NCBI RefSeq assembly: GCF_016411825.1
Contig: NZ_JAEKMH010000002.1
Span: forward strand, 310,001-374,000
DNA length: 64,000 nt
From: Devosia sediminis
Lineage (GTDB): Bacteria; Pseudomonadota; Alphaproteobacteria; Rhizobiales; Devosiaceae
Direction: 5' to 3'
Part shown: positions 53,147 through 62,187 of the stretch, piece by piece
Layout of the letters: the number at the start of each line of letters is the position of its first letter
Numbering within the stretch: position 1 is the stretch's first letter
Notes under the pieces: generated by a model
The model's input: the letters and a program-made list of their open reading frames with translations, nothing else
What the model was told of the DNA's origin: nothing
Databases searched by the model: none
Made by a program: the position numbers and the translations under genes

Positions 53147-54514
53147 CTAAATCTCCGCCTCGGCGAAAATCGGCAGCACGCTCTGGCCCCATTCGCCGTG
53201 GAATTTTGCCAGCCAGCGCTGGGCCGGGGTCTTGCCGGATCGGATCGTCTCCTCGAGCGGTGCGAGGTAGATGGTTTCGTCCTGGCCCTTGGCATTGCGG
53301 CGATTGCGGCGCACAAGGCCCGCTTCGGCAATGCCCACGGCCTGGGCCGCCACGTCGAAGATGGACGAACGGTCGAAGGGCGTGTCGAGCCCCAGCCGCG
53401 GCACTTCCCGGCGCAGGTGCTCGCGCTCCTCGTGGGTCCAGTTCTTCACCAGCTCCCAGGCGGATTCGAGCGAGATCTCGTCATAGAGCAGACCGGTCCA
53501 GAAGGCCGAAAGCGCCACGACATGCGCGGCATCGCCCATGTCGGCGCCCCGCATTTCGAGGAACTGCTTCAGGCGCACTTCCGGGAACAGGGTAGACAGG
53601 TGGTCTTCCCAATCCTTGATCGTCGGCTTTTCGCCGGGCAGTTGCGGCAGGCGCCCCTCGAGGAAATCGCGGAAGCTGGCGCCGGCGACATTGATGTATT
53701 TCTTGTCGCGAATGACGAAATACATCGGCACGTCGAGCGCATGGTCGGCATAGCGCTCGAAGCCGAAACCATCGTCGAAGACGAAGGGCAGCATGCCGGT
53801 GCGCGCATCGTCGGTATTGCGCCAGATTTCGCTGCGGAAGCTGAGATAACCGGTGTCGCGGCCATTGGCGAAGGGCGAATTGGCGAACAAAGCCGTGGCC
53901 ACGGGCTGCAGCGCCAGCGACACGCGCAGCTTCTTGACCATGTCGGCTTCGCTGGAAAAATCGAGATTGGTTTGCACTGTCGCCGAGCGATACATCATCG
54001 ACGTGCCCAGCGTGCCGACCCGGCCCATATACTCGGTCATGATGCCATAGCGCGACTTGGGCATGGCCTCGATCTCTTCCACCGCCCAGAGCGGGGTGAC
54101 GCCGAGGCCGAGGAAATGGATGTCGAGCGGTGCCGCGACCTTTTTGGCCACGCGCAGATGCTCGGCCAGTTCGTCGGCCGTGCCATGCAGGTCCGCCATC
54201 GGCGCGCCCGACAGCTCGAACTGCCCCCCGGGCTCCAGCGAAATGCCGCCGATCGTGTCATTGCGCAGGCCGATCGGGTTTTCCCCGTCATAGAACGGGT
54301 GCCAGCCGGTTTCCTTCTCGATGCCGGCCAGCAGCGCGCGGATACCCTGTTCGCCCTCATAGGCGACCGGGCGCAGCGGATCGGTGTGGAAGACGTGCTT
54401 TTCGTGCTCGGTGCCGATGCGCCATTGCTCGGCCGGCTTGCATCCGCGGGCCATGGCCTCGATCAGGTCTGCCCGCGATTCGATCAGGGGCGAAGGGGTG
54501 TCGGGGCCGGCCAT
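53147..54514 (-). CDS. gshA: Glutamate-cysteine ligase
   Basis: First step of glutathione synthesis. The 455-aa protein belongs to the alphaproteobacterial/plant-type GCL family, with WRIGTEHEKHVFH, YDGENPIGLRNDTIGGISLEPGGQFELSGAP, FLGLGVTPLWAVEEIEAMPKSRYGIMTEYM, ATVQTNLDFSSEADMVKKLRVSLALQPVATALFANSPF and RLKQFLEMRGADMG. ATG 54514 is chosen, with GAGGA 5 bases upstream. It lies 72 bp downstream of rsmE on the same strand, the gene pairing seen in many Rhizobiales. Confidence 0.96.
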   Translation of the reverse strand: MAGPDTPSPLIESRADLIEAMARGCKPAEQWRIGTEHEKHVFHTDPLRPVAYEGEQGIRALLAGIEKETGWHPFYDGENPIGLRNDTIGGISLEPGGQFELSGAPMADLHGTADELAEHLRVAKKVAAPLDIHFLGLGVTPLWAVEEIEAMPKSRYGIMTEYMGRVGTLGTSMMYRSATVQTNLDFSSEADMVKKLRVSLALQPVATALFANSPFANGRDTGYLSFRSEIWRNTDDARTGMLPFVFDDGFGFERYADHALDVPMYFVIRDKKYINVAGASFRDFLEGRLPQLPGEKPTIKDWEDHLSTLFPEVRLKQFLEMRGADMGDAAHVVALSAFWTGLLYDEISLESAWELVKNWTHEEREHLRREVPRLGLDTPFDRSSIFDVAAQAVGIAEAGLVRRNRRNAKGQDETIYLAPLEETIRSGKTPAQRWLAKFHGEWGQSVLPIFAEAEI

Positions 54515-54586
54515 GAAGTCCTCTTGGCTGAGGTATACAGATTGGGCGGGCAACATAGCGAGCGCAAGACGGAAAGCAATCGCCTT

Positions 54587-55336
54587 TTATCGCCAATCAC
54601 CGATGATCGCCTGAATGACCGCCAATCCCGCCACCGCCGCGGTATCGGCGCGCAGGATTCTCGGCCCCAGGCTGATGGGCACAACGAAGGGGAGGGCATG
54701 GAGTTTCCTCCGCTCCTCATCGGAAAAGCCGCCTTCGGGGCCGATAAGCAGGCCAAGGCGCTGGCCGCGCAATTGCTCCAGCGCCACAACCGGCGAGGAC
54801 GACGCGGCGCCCTCGTCGGCAAAAATCAGTTTTCGGTCGCCATGAGCGTCCTGCCACCCATCCAGCAAATGTCCAAGCGCGATCTCCGGGGCGATCAGGG
54901 GCACGCTGAGCACTTCGCACTGTTCCGCCGCCTCCACGGCATTGGCGCTGAGCCGCTCGGTCTTGAGCCGATGCACCTGGGTGAACTGGGTCATGACCGG
55001 CTGGATCGTCCCCACGCCCATCTCCACCGCCTTCTGGATCACATAATCCAGCCGCTCGCTCTTCAAGGGCGCAAAACCATACCAGAGGTCGCTCGGCTTG
55101 GTCTGCTCGGCCACGAGCTCGACCACGGCCAGCGTCACCGACTTCTTCGAATCGCCGGTCAGCCGGCAGAGCCAGGCCCCGTCCCGCCCGTTGAACAGCA
55201 CCACCTCATCGCCCACCCCCTTGCGCAGCACCGCCGCCAGATAAAGCGACTGGTCCTTCCCCAGCGTCAGAATGCCACCGGCGCCAAGGTCGGCTTCGAC
55301 AAAGAGACGCGGGAGGTGGGAATGACTGCGGGGCAT
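54587..55336 (-). CDS. rsmE: 16S rRNA (uracil(1498)-N3)-methyltransferase
   Basis: SPOUT-class enzyme methylating U1498 of 16S rRNA. The 249-aa protein has an N-terminal PUA-like domain (LPRLFVEADLGAGGILTLGKDQSLYLAAVLRKGVGDEVVLFNG). The knotted SAM site LGLLIGPEGGFSDEE and LGPRILRADTAAVAGLAVIQ follow, with KSERLDYVIQKAVEMGV between. ATG 55336 is used; the upstream extension runs into a repeat. gshA follows on the same strand and ubiA is divergent. Confidence 0.96.
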   Translation of the reverse strand: MPRSHSHLPRLFVEADLGAGGILTLGKDQSLYLAAVLRKGVGDEVVLFNGRDGAWLCRLTGDSKKSVTLAVVELVAEQTKPSDLWYGFAPLKSERLDYVIQKAVEMGVGTIQPVMTQFTQVHRLKTERLSANAVEAAEQCEVLSVPLIAPEIALGHLLDGWQDAHGDRKLIFADEGAASSSPVVALEQLRGQRLGLLIGPEGGFSDEERRKLHALPFVVPISLGPRILRADTAAVAGLAVIQAIIGDWR

Positions 55337-55389
55337 GGACGACCTTTGTTGATGTCGCCGCCAACATAGTGGCTGGCCAATCGCTCGCA

Positions 55390-55496
55390 ACCCCCACCCT
55401 TGGTCCCTCCCCACAGGGGGGAGGGAGACGATGAACTCTGCCGCCGCGCCCCTGCGCCTCCCTCCCCTTGATGGGGAGGGACCGAGGGTGGGGTGG
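55390..55496. repeat. REPIN-like doublet, family 1
   Basis: CCCTCCCCACAGGGGGGAGGG and, inverted, CCCTCCCCTTGATGGGGAGGG, flanked by CCCCCACCCTTGG / CGAGGGTGGGG. In the rsmE/ubiA divergent region. Confidence 0.8.
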
Positions 55497-55554
55497 TGCA
55501 GCGAGAAGGAGGCCGGTATGACTGGCGCGAAGTCAGTGAAGGCCGATCGAACTT

Positions 55555-56487
55555 ATGAACACCCCCATTCCCACCGGTACCGTCGCCGACGCCACCAGAG
55601 GCAACTGGCTCGATCGCTATGCACCGGAAAAAGTAAAACCCTATGGCCGTCTCGCGCGCTGGGATCGGCCTATCGGTTTTTACCTGCTGTTCTGGCCCTG
55701 CGCCTGGGGCATTGGCCTCGCCGCCGTGGCGCAGCCCGATTTCGGTTTCGGCTGGTGGGCGGCGATCCTGATGTTTTTCGGCGCCATCCTGATGCGCGGC
55801 GCCGGCTGCACCTTCAACGACATTGTCGATCGCGACATCGACATGCAGGTCGCCCGCACCCGCTCGCGCCCCATTCCCTCGGGCCAGGTCACGGCCAAGG
55901 AGGCGACGGTCTTCATGGTGGCCCAGGCGCTGCTCGCCTCGGCCATCCTTTTCCAGTTCAACCGCTTCACCGTCTGGGCCTGCGTGGCCTCGCTGGTGCT
56001 GGTGGCCATCTACCCGTTCATGAAGCGCATTACCTGGTGGCCGCAGCTTTTCCTCGGCCTCGCCTTTTCCTATGGCGCGCTGGTGGGCTGGTCGAGCCAG
56101 ACCGGCGGTCTCTCCTGGGCGCCGGTCGTGCTCTATGCCGGCACCATCCTTTGGGTCATCGGCTACGACACCATCTACGCCCTCCAGGATATCGAGGACG
56201 ATGCCCTGGTCGGCGTCAAATCCACCGCCCGACTGTTTGGCGACAATGTCCGTCCCGCCGTAGCCGTGCTCTATGCCGGCGCCTTCGTCCTCTGGAACAT
56301 TGCCAACCTGATGGCAGGTGGCGGCGCCATCTTTGCCGCGCTGTCGCTGGTCGCCGCCGGCCTCATGGCCTGGCAGCTCTGGACCCTCGATGCCGAGGTG
56401 CCGCGCAACCCCTTCGTGCGCTTTTACAACAATCACTATGTCGGCGTTACCCTCACCCTCGCGCTATTGGCCGAGTGGGTCTGGTAA
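55555..56487 (+). CDS. ubiA: 4-hydroxybenzoate polyprenyltransferase
   Basis: Inner-membrane enzyme of ubiquinone synthesis that prenylates 4-hydroxybenzoate. The 310-aa protein has about eight helices and both Asp-rich motifs: NDIVDRDIDMQVARTRSRPIPSG and YDTIYALQDIEDD. RWDRPIGFYLLFWPCAWGI at the N-terminus is family-typical. A hairpin terminator follows and separates it from the convergent DUF6101 gene. Confidence 0.96.
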   Translation: MNTPIPTGTVADATRGNWLDRYAPEKVKPYGRLARWDRPIGFYLLFWPCAWGIGLAAVAQPDFGFGWWAAILMFFGAILMRGAGCTFNDIVDRDIDMQVARTRSRPIPSGQVTAKEATVFMVAQALLASAILFQFNRFTVWACVASLVLVAIYPFMKRITWWPQLFLGLAFSYGALVGWSSQTGGLSWAPVVLYAGTILWVIGYDTIYALQDIEDDALVGVKSTARLFGDNVRPAVAVLYAGAFVLWNIANLMAGGGAIFAALSLVAAGLMAWQLWTLDAEVPRNPFVRFYNNHYVGVTLTLALLAEWVW

Positions 56488-56514
56488 TGCTGACAGTCTG
56501 CTAGCAAATTACCC

Positions 56515-56562
56515 AAAAGCGAAAGGGCCAACCGCACCACCGGTTGACCCTTTTCGCTTGCT
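56515..56562. terminator. Bidirectional terminator-like hairpin between ubiA and the DUF6101 gene
   Basis: AAGCGAAAGGGCCAACCG (56517-56534) pairs with CGGTTGACCCTTTTCGCTT (56541-56559) through one bulge and one wobble pair. It is AT-flanked (CAAAAGC / GCTTGCTTTGG) and sits between two convergent genes. Confidence 0.65.
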
Positions 56563-56578
56563 TTGGAGGCAGCAGGAA

Positions 56579-57094
56579 TTAGTTGGCCATGTCCTGGCCG
56601 GGCTTGCGCCGGTTGAGGAAACGCGGGCGGCGCGAGGCATCGGCGGCCAGTTTCCGGCGCGGGGCAGGGCTGCCGAGCATGACGCCGTCGACCTGCTGGC
56701 TATAGGGGAGATAGGCGCCGTCGCCGGCCTTGATGAACAGCGGCAGGCGGAGCTTCTTCCCCCAGTTCTGCCATTCGGCCACCACGTTGTGGTTGCCCTC
56801 TTCCTCGAACACCTTGTAGTTCAGCTCGGCGTCGGAATGGACCAGCTCGATCGAGCTCGTCAGGATGCCGTCCTCGGAGATCGACGTCGCCACCGCGACA
56901 CCGATGAATTCGGTCACCGGGACCTTGATCTTGACCGCCACGCCGCTCTGCTCGAGCTGCTTGCGGACCGTCACGGTCTTCACCGGATCCTTGGGGCCAT
57001 TGTCGTTGGCCGCCGTGAAGCGGCGCTCGGCTACGGCCGGGCGGCCAAAGGCCAAGACGACCGAAGAGCCTTCCATCGCAACGCCATGAACCAT
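56579..57094 (-). CDS. DUF6101 family protein
   Basis: A 171-aa protein of unknown function conserved in Hyphomicrobiales. Family-like features: a VRKQLEQSGVAVKIKVPVTEFIGVAV core, ELVHSDAELNYKVF, VAEWQNWGKKLRLPLFI, GVMLGSPAPRRK and a basic C-terminus RRPRFLNRRKPGQ. No membrane segment or signal is seen. ATG 57094 has AAGG about 9 bases upstream. It is monocistronic, convergent with ubiA and divergent from the CysQ-like gene across 253 bp in which I recognise no element. Confidence 0.85.
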   Translation of the reverse strand: MVHGVAMEGSSVVLAFGRPAVAERRFTAANDNGPKDPVKTVTVRKQLEQSGVAVKIKVPVTEFIGVAVATSISEDGILTSSIELVHSDAELNYKVFEEEGNHNVVAEWQNWGKKLRLPLFIKAGDGAYLPYSQQVDGVMLGSPAPRRKLAADASRRPRFLNRRKPGQDMAN

Positions 57095-57347
57095 TTTTGA
57101 TGCCTTCCTGTAACTTCGAGAGCTGTTTTTTGCGCTCCGTTTGTGAGGCCAATCTAGCGCACCCCCTTACCCGCCCCCTTAATCGGTTCGGTTAAGTTTA
57201 TGTTGTTTTCCCGGAGGGTTAGCAGGGTATTGCACCCAGTCAGACCCGGTTAACTGCGCTGCTTGCCCTCCCGTTTACCCTGCCATATTTGCCAGCCTCC
57301 GGCCCGCACTTGTCCAAATCCCGTGCGGAGCCTAAAAGGCCCGCACA

Positions 57348-58202
57348 ATGCCGGCTTTCGCCCCACCCTATAGTGATGATCTCGAACTGCTCCGCTCCAC
57401 TGCGGTCGCGGCCGGCATCATCGCGTCGAGCTATTTCCGGCGCGACATCAAGAGCTGGACCAAGGAAAATGCCTCTCCGGTCAGCGAGGCCGATATCGTC
57501 GTCGACCGCTTTCTCGCCGCCAACCTGCTGCAGGCGCGGCCCGACTATGGCTGGCTCAGCGAGGAAACCGTCGACAATCCCAGCCGCCTAGATTGCGACC
57601 GCGTTTTTGTCGTCGATCCCATCGATGGCACGCGCGCTTTCCTGCGCGGCGAGGACTACTGGACCGTGTCGCTGGCGGTGGTCGAAAACGGCGTGCCGGT
57701 GGCCGGCGTCGTTTATGCCCCGGTGCGCGACGAGATGTACGACGCCCATAAGGGGGGCGGCGCGCGCTTCAACGGGCAGCCGCTGACTCGCACGAGGCGG
57801 GCCGGGGCGCCGCCGCTGATCCCGGCGCCCGGCGCCGTGCACCAGGAGTTGCAGGCCGCCGGCCTCGATTATACGCGCGGCCCTGCCTATCCCTCGCTCG
57901 CCTATCGCCTGGTGCAGGTCGCCACCGGCAGGCTCGACGCTGCGGTGGCAAGGCGCGGCGCGCAGGATTGGGACATTGCCGGCGCGGCGGTGATCCTCGC
58001 AGAGAGCGGCTTAGACTTCGCCGATGTCTGCACCGGCTTCCCCGTTTTGAACAAACGAGATGTGCGCCACGGGGCGCTTGCGGCGCTGGGCGACATGAGC
58101 CTAAAACCCCTCGTGCACGCGGCCCTGCTCAAGGTCTACGGCTGCCCGCCGACCGAAGACGCCGCCGTGCCGGATACGACATTGAATCAAACGCGGGACT
58201 GA
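57348..58202 (+). CDS. CysQ-like 3'(2'),5'-bisphosphate nucleotidase / inositol monophosphatase family
   Basis: A 284-aa Mg-dependent, Li-sensitive phosphatase-superfamily protein. It has LSEETVDN, the metal-site motif VFVVDPIDGTRAFLRGEDYWTVSLAVVENG and the C-terminal QDWDIAGAAVILAESG. Candidate substrates are PAP/PAPS-type nucleotides (CysQ) or inositol phosphates; the placement with DUF4170 and an LpxB-like gene, a common Rhizobiales neighbourhood, does not settle which. The ATG at 57348 gives a sensible N-terminus. The DUF4170 gene starts 3 bp after the stop. Confidence 0.9.
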   Translation: MPAFAPPYSDDLELLRSTAVAAGIIASSYFRRDIKSWTKENASPVSEADIVVDRFLAANLLQARPDYGWLSEETVDNPSRLDCDRVFVVDPIDGTRAFLRGEDYWTVSLAVVENGVPVAGVVYAPVRDEMYDAHKGGGARFNGQPLTRTRRAGAPPLIPAPGAVHQELQAAGLDYTRGPAYPSLAYRLVQVATGRLDAAVARRGAQDWDIAGAAVILAESGLDFADVCTGFPVLNKRDVRHGALAALGDMSLKPLVHAALLKVYGCPPTEDAAVPDTTLNQTRD

Positions 58203-58205
58203 CCG

Positions 58206-58445
58206 ATGGCTGACAAGACCGAAAAACAACTGCTGCACCTGGTGATCGGCGGCGAACTCTCGAGCCTCGACGGGGTCACCTTCGCCGATCTCGACCAGGT
58301 CGATATCGTCGGCGTCTATCCCAACTACGCCGCGGCCGAAAAGGTCTGGCGCGCCAAGGCCCAGCAGACCGTCGACAGCGCCCAGACGCGCTATTTCATC
58401 GTCCACCTGCATCGCCTGCTCGATCCGGAAGCGGCCGGCCAGTAA
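58206..58445 (+). CDS. DUF4170 family protein
   Basis: A 79-aa soluble protein with the whole family pattern: LLHLVIGGELSSLDGVTFADLDQVDIVGVYPNYAAAEKVWRAKAQQTVDSAQTRYFIVHLHRLLDPE. Function unknown; restricted largely to alphaproteobacteria. It starts three bases after the CysQ-like gene and is almost certainly co-transcribed with it. It is convergent with the LpxB-like gene. Confidence 0.94.
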   Translation: MADKTEKQLLHLVIGGELSSLDGVTFADLDQVDIVGVYPNYAAAEKVWRAKAQQTVDSAQTRYFIVHLHRLLDPEAAGQ

Positions 58446-58469
58446 ATCAGGTCCCTGCCTCGAAAGAGG

Positions 58470-59627
58470 TCAGGCCCGCGCTTCCAGCCCCAGCGCCGAC
58501 AGAATGGCGCTGAGGGCCCCCGGGCCACCAATCCGCTCGCGACCGATTGCGCCCAGCCGCGCTCGTTCGGCGCCGTCCTTGAGCAGGTCGTCGAGCGCCA
58601 CCGCGACATTGCCGATCTCGGCATCCACCACGACCCGCGCCGCCCCGAACAGCTTCTGCTCGTCCTCGAAGCGCGACCGCCGGTCCCGCGGATTGACAAA
58701 GGTTATGACGGGTTTGCCCAGGCCGAGCGCCTGGATGCTGGCCGTCCCCGCCTGGCTCAGCACCACGTCCGACTGATCGAGCAAATTGCCCATGGCCCGG
58801 CCCCGCGCCAGGTGCACGGCGATGCCCTCGCCGCTCAGCGTACCAAGATCATCCGGTTCGCTGCTGAGCAGCGGCACCCGCGCAAGTCCGCCGGCCCGCG
58901 CCAGATCCTCGACATTGACGCTGCCCGCGACCGCCAGAAAGACATCGGGCCGGCGTTCGGCCGGAATGCGCCGCAGTGCCCCAATCTGGAGGGCAAAGCT
59001 TTCCCCGGTCAGAGCCCGGCTGCCGGGCAGCAGGGTAACCGCCAGCGGCTGCGTGCGCCGTGATGCGGCGTCGTAGTCGCCGCGCGGGATCGTATCCATC
59101 ATCAGGTTGCCGGCGGCGCGCGCATCGATGCCCGACTGGCGCAGCAGCGCCGCGAGGTTCTCGGCGCGGCAGAACACCAGCGCGCAGGCATGGCGGATCG
59201 CCCGCCGTTCCATGTTAGAATAAAGCCGCGCCGCGCCGGTCTTGTAGACATCGATATAGACGAGATCGCGATTGCCGGTGGCAAGGCAAGCGAGAACGCC
59301 GACCATGTCCCCCACCACGATGATGCGGTTATACCGGCCGCGTACTGCGCGCAGGAATTTCAGCGCCGGCGGAATGGTCATGAGGCCGCCATTGACGATA
59401 TCGCGGCGCAGCGAGCCCTTGACGTTGCGCCAGCCCTCCGAGGCCAAAGTGGCGCGCGGTCCGACGATGCGGCAGATGCCGTCATACGCCTTGCCGCTGC
59501 CGATCACGGGATAGGCCTCGGCGGTGATGCTGTCCGGAAGCCGGGCGATGAACTGGGCTGCGATGGCGTCTTCGCCGTGCCCGTTGGAGATGACCAGGAA
59601 GCGCTGACGCGGCGCCGCCTCGGCCAT
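58470..59627 (-). CDS. LpxB-like (lipid-A-disaccharide synthase-related) glycosyltransferase
   Basis: A 385-aa GT-B-fold protein. It has LVISNGHGEDAIAAQFIARLP at the N-terminus, VGDMVGVLACLATG in the middle and LLPGSRALTGESFALQIGALRRI. The donor-site region is VVLSQAGTASIQALGLGKPVITFVNP. It resembles the lipid-A-disaccharide synthase-related group, distinct from housekeeping LpxB and of unknown acceptor. It begins two bases after the DUF2093 stop, so the two genes are an operon. Confidence 0.85.
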   Translation of the reverse strand: MAEAAPRQRFLVISNGHGEDAIAAQFIARLPDSITAEAYPVIGSGKAYDGICRIVGPRATLASEGWRNVKGSLRRDIVNGGLMTIPPALKFLRAVRGRYNRIIVVGDMVGVLACLATGNRDLVYIDVYKTGAARLYSNMERRAIRHACALVFCRAENLAALLRQSGIDARAAGNLMMDTIPRGDYDAASRRTQPLAVTLLPGSRALTGESFALQIGALRRIPAERRPDVFLAVAGSVNVEDLARAGGLARVPLLSSEPDDLGTLSGEGIAVHLARGRAMGNLLDQSDVVLSQAGTASIQALGLGKPVITFVNPRDRRSRFEDEQKLFGAARVVVDAEIGNVAVALDDLLKDGAERARLGAIGRERIGGPGALSAILSALGLEARA

Positions 59628-59629
59628 TC

Positions 59630-59851
59630 TCAGGCGCCCCGGCCGAAACGTTCGAAGGCCGTATGGGCGGTTACCGCATCGGCATAGGGTTCCTGCCGGT
59701 CGACGCTCCAGTAGAAGAGTTCATCGAGCGGGATCGGCTTGCCCGAAATGGCGCAGCGCACGAATGTCCCGGGCTTGAGCACGACATAGTCGCCGTCGAG
59801 ATAGCGCAGGGTGGCTTCCGCCGGGGAAAATCCCTTGTCAAAGATGTTCAT
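59630..59851 (-). CDS. DUF2093 family protein
   Basis: A 73-aa protein of unknown function with the family sequence EATLRYLDGDYVVLKPGTFVRCAISGKPIPLDELFYWSVDRQEPYADA. The CAISGKPIPLDEL part resembles a degenerate zinc-ribbon. Common next to xseA in Rhizobiales, as here. ATG 59851; it is followed by the LpxB-like gene two bases later. Confidence 0.93.
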   Translation of the reverse strand: MNIFDKGFSPAEATLRYLDGDYVVLKPGTFVRCAISGKPIPLDELFYWSVDRQEPYADAVTAHTAFERFGRGA

Positions 59852-59899
59852 GCCGTCGTTCCTTGCTGACCCAGCCCATATAGGGGCGGCCGCCGCCCA

Positions 59900-61516
59900 T
59901 CAAAAGAGACTTTCCTGTGAACCGTCATCCGGTCCCGATCGTGCCGGCTTGCGCCGTGCAACGGGGGCACCGGCCACAGTGACGCCGACATCGCCATCCG
60001 CGAAGGTCAGCTTCAGCGCATCGCCCGGCCGCGCATCGGCCTGGCTCGTGACCACTGCCCCGGCCTCGTCCTGCACCAATGCATAGCCGCGCGCCAAGAT
60101 ACTGCGATAGCTCAAGGTTTCCAGAAGCTTTCGCAACTGCTCCAATTGCTGTCGGCGCCCCGTGGTCATCTGACCCCCGGCCTGGTCGAAACGCCGGGCG
60201 AGGGGCAGGAGCCGGCTCTGCGCATGCCGCAGCTCGGCGCGCAGCGGCTTGTCGGAGAGCCGCGGCAGCACCCGTCCCAGAGCGGATTGTTTGCGCTCGA
60301 GCGCGGTCGCTACTGCCGAGGGCAATTGTTTGGAGCATGGGTCGAGCCGCAGGCGGGCCCGCTCCACCGTCTTGACGAGCCCGCTCCGGCCGTGGCGCTC
60401 GAGATTGGCGAGGCGCTCGGCCAGTTCGGCATGGCGCTGGCGCACCAATCGTGGTTGCAGCGGTGCCGCAAGACGCGAAAAGGCCAGGCGCCGCTGGCTG
60501 ACCGAGTCGCGCAAGGCGCCGGTCAGCTGGCTGGCCGCCATGTCGAGCCGCTGCCGCTGCGTCGCCACGAGGTTGCCCGGGCGCGGCAGTCCGGCGCTGG
60601 CCGCCCGCAACCTGTCCCTGAGGCTGGCGAGGCTTCGCCGCGCCGATTGCCTCTGGCGCGCGCCCTGGTCTTCCACATAGGCGATGAGCTCGGCCCGCAC
60701 CGGCACGGCCGCCTCGGCCGCGGCTGTCGGGGTCGGCGCCCGCATGTCGGAGGCGTAGTCGACCAGTGTCGTGTCCGTCTCGTGCCCCACGGCCGAGATC
60801 AACGGGATGCCGGAAGCCGCGACGGCCCGCACCACGGCTTCTTCATTGAACCCCCAGAGATCCTCGATCGAGCCGCCGCCGCGCGCCACGATCAGCAGGT
60901 CCGGCCGCGGAATCGGCCCATCGGGCAGGAAGGCGTTGAACCCCTCGATGGCATTGACCACTTCGGGCGCGCAGGTCTCGCCCTGAACGCGCACCGGCCA
61001 GACCAGCACATGGCTGGGGAAACGATCGTCGAGGCGATGGAGGATATCGCGGATCACCGCACCGGTGGGCGAGGTGATGACGCCAATGACCCGTGGCAGA
61101 TAGGGCAGGGCCCGCTTGCGCTCGCGCGCGAACAGCCCCTCGGCCAGCAGCTTCTTGCGCCGCTCCTCCAGCAGCGCCATCAGCGCCCCGGCGCCGGCCG
61201 GCTCGATATTCTCGATGACGATCTGGTATTTTGATGAGCGCGGGAAGGTGGTCAGTCGCCCGGTGGCGATGACTTCGAGCCCTTCCTCGGGCTTGAAGGT
61301 CAGCCGCCCATAACTGCCCTTCCAGACCACGGCATCGATCGAGGCCGCGTCGTCCTTGAGGGTAAAATAGGCGTGGCCGGACGAGTGCTGCCCGCGAAAG
61401 CCCGAGATTTCGCCACGCACCCGGACATGGCCGAACTCGTCCTCGACCGTCCGTTTGACCGCCTGGGCGATCTCGGACACGGTGAATTCGGCGGCATTGG
61501 TCAGAACCTGGGACAT
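59900..61516 (-). CDS. xseA: Exodeoxyribonuclease VII large subunit
   Basis: Large subunit of the single-strand-specific exonuclease. The 538-aa protein has an N-terminal OB-fold (VSEIAQAVKRTVEDEFGHVRVRGEISGFRGQHSSGHAYFTLKD), then IGVITSPTGAVIRDILHRL, RGGGSIEDLWGFNEE and AVGHETDTTLVDYASDMRAPTPTAAAE. A helical region rich in Arg and Gln and a C-terminal GYALV...DALKLTFADG domain follow. ATG 61516 is preferred to an upstream TTG. The small subunit xseB is not in the window. Confidence 0.96.
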   Translation of the reverse strand: MSQVLTNAAEFTVSEIAQAVKRTVEDEFGHVRVRGEISGFRGQHSSGHAYFTLKDDAASIDAVVWKGSYGRLTFKPEEGLEVIATGRLTTFPRSSKYQIVIENIEPAGAGALMALLEERRKKLLAEGLFARERKRALPYLPRVIGVITSPTGAVIRDILHRLDDRFPSHVLVWPVRVQGETCAPEVVNAIEGFNAFLPDGPIPRPDLLIVARGGGSIEDLWGFNEEAVVRAVAASGIPLISAVGHETDTTLVDYASDMRAPTPTAAAEAAVPVRAELIAYVEDQGARQRQSARRSLASLRDRLRAASAGLPRPGNLVATQRQRLDMAASQLTGALRDSVSQRRLAFSRLAAPLQPRLVRQRHAELAERLANLERHGRSGLVKTVERARLRLDPCSKQLPSAVATALERKQSALGRVLPRLSDKPLRAELRHAQSRLLPLARRFDQAGGQMTTGRRQQLEQLRKLLETLSYRSILARGYALVQDEAGAVVTSQADARPGDALKLTFADGDVGVTVAGAPVARRKPARSGPDDGSQESLF

Positions 61517-61555
61517 GTGTCTCTGGTGCGACAAACCCAGCCGAGGGTCAAGCCG

Positions 61556-61900
61556 CTACTCGGCGGCCTCGGTCTGGGGAGGCAGAGTCGGAATTTGGCT
61601 TACATCGACATTTCGCTCGGCGTGCCAAGTGTCGAATGCCACCTGCATGCCGATCCACAACCGGGGTCCGTTGCCGAAAAGCTTTCCCAGACGCACCGCC
61701 ATCTCTGGCGATACAGGCTTCCTCTCCGACAAAATGTCGTGCAGGTGCTGGCGAGAAATGCCCAGCAGCCGAGCAATCTCTGCCTTGCTCTTGCCAGTTG
61801 CGGGAATGACATCCTCGGCCAACAATTCGCCGGGGTGAGGAGGGCACCAATCACCGCGTTCGGCGCGAATGGACTCAGTGATACTGTTCGAAGTCGACAT
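61556..61900 (-). CDS. higA: HigA-type antitoxin
   Basis: A 114-aa XRE-family antitoxin. It has the HigA/VapI pattern PPHPGELLAEDVIPATGKSKAEIARLLGISRQHLHDILSERKPVSPEMAVRLGKLFGNGPRLWIGMQVAFDTWHAE. It would neutralise HigB and repress the operon. ATG 61900 has AAGGA about 9 bases upstream and overlaps the end of higB by 26 bp. Toxin-first order is normal for higBA. Confidence 0.93.
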   Translation of the reverse strand: MSTSNSITESIRAERGDWCPPHPGELLAEDVIPATGKSKAEIARLLGISRQHLHDILSERKPVSPEMAVRLGKLFGNGPRLWIGMQVAFDTWHAERNVDVSQIPTLPPQTEAAE

Positions 61901-62153
61901 CGGTCGCGTCCTTATCTTCAAACGAAAAGGTAATGCACCATGGCCCGTTGACGTGAACGGTGTACCGCACCGGCACCGGTCCGCGCAGGGCGTGAAGGTT
62001 GAAGCCCGGGACGTTGAGATCGTCAGGAGCAGCTGCGACGTCCAGCGCTTGTAGCCGCCGTTTGATCCGGGTCAGCAGCTTCTGGTCAAGCTTGGCCGAG
62101 CGGCCGCTTGTCCAGAGTTCGGCCAGGCCCTTGTGGCGAAAACTGCGGATCAT
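61875..62153 (-). CDS. higB: HigB/RelE-type mRNA interferase toxin
   Basis: A 92-aa ribosome-dependent mRNA interferase of the RelE superfamily, HigB branch: IRSFRHKGLAELWTSGRSAKLDQKLLTRIKRRLQALDVAA, LHALRGPVPVRYTVHVNGPWCITFSFEDKDATDVDFEQYH. The length is full for the family, so the toxin should be active. ATG 62153 directly follows a promoter/operator with no room for a Shine-Dalgarno site. higA overlaps downstream. Confidence 0.94.
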   Translation of the reverse strand: MIRSFRHKGLAELWTSGRSAKLDQKLLTRIKRRLQALDVAAAPDDLNVPGFNLHALRGPVPVRYTVHVNGPWCITFSFEDKDATDVDFEQYH

Positions 62154-62157
62154 GCAG

Positions 62158-62187
62158 ATGTGTAAGCTAATGACTTACACATGTCAA
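62158..62187 (-). promoter_or_regulatory. higBA promoter with operator palindrome
   Basis: ATGTGTAAG (62158-62166) and CTTACACAT (62174-62182) form a 9-bp inverted repeat. On the minus strand TTGACA (62187-62182) and TTACAC, 16 bp apart, look like -35 and -10 boxes, overlapped by the palindrome. The -10 ends about 6 bp from the higB ATG, suggesting a leaderless transcript. Confidence 0.6.
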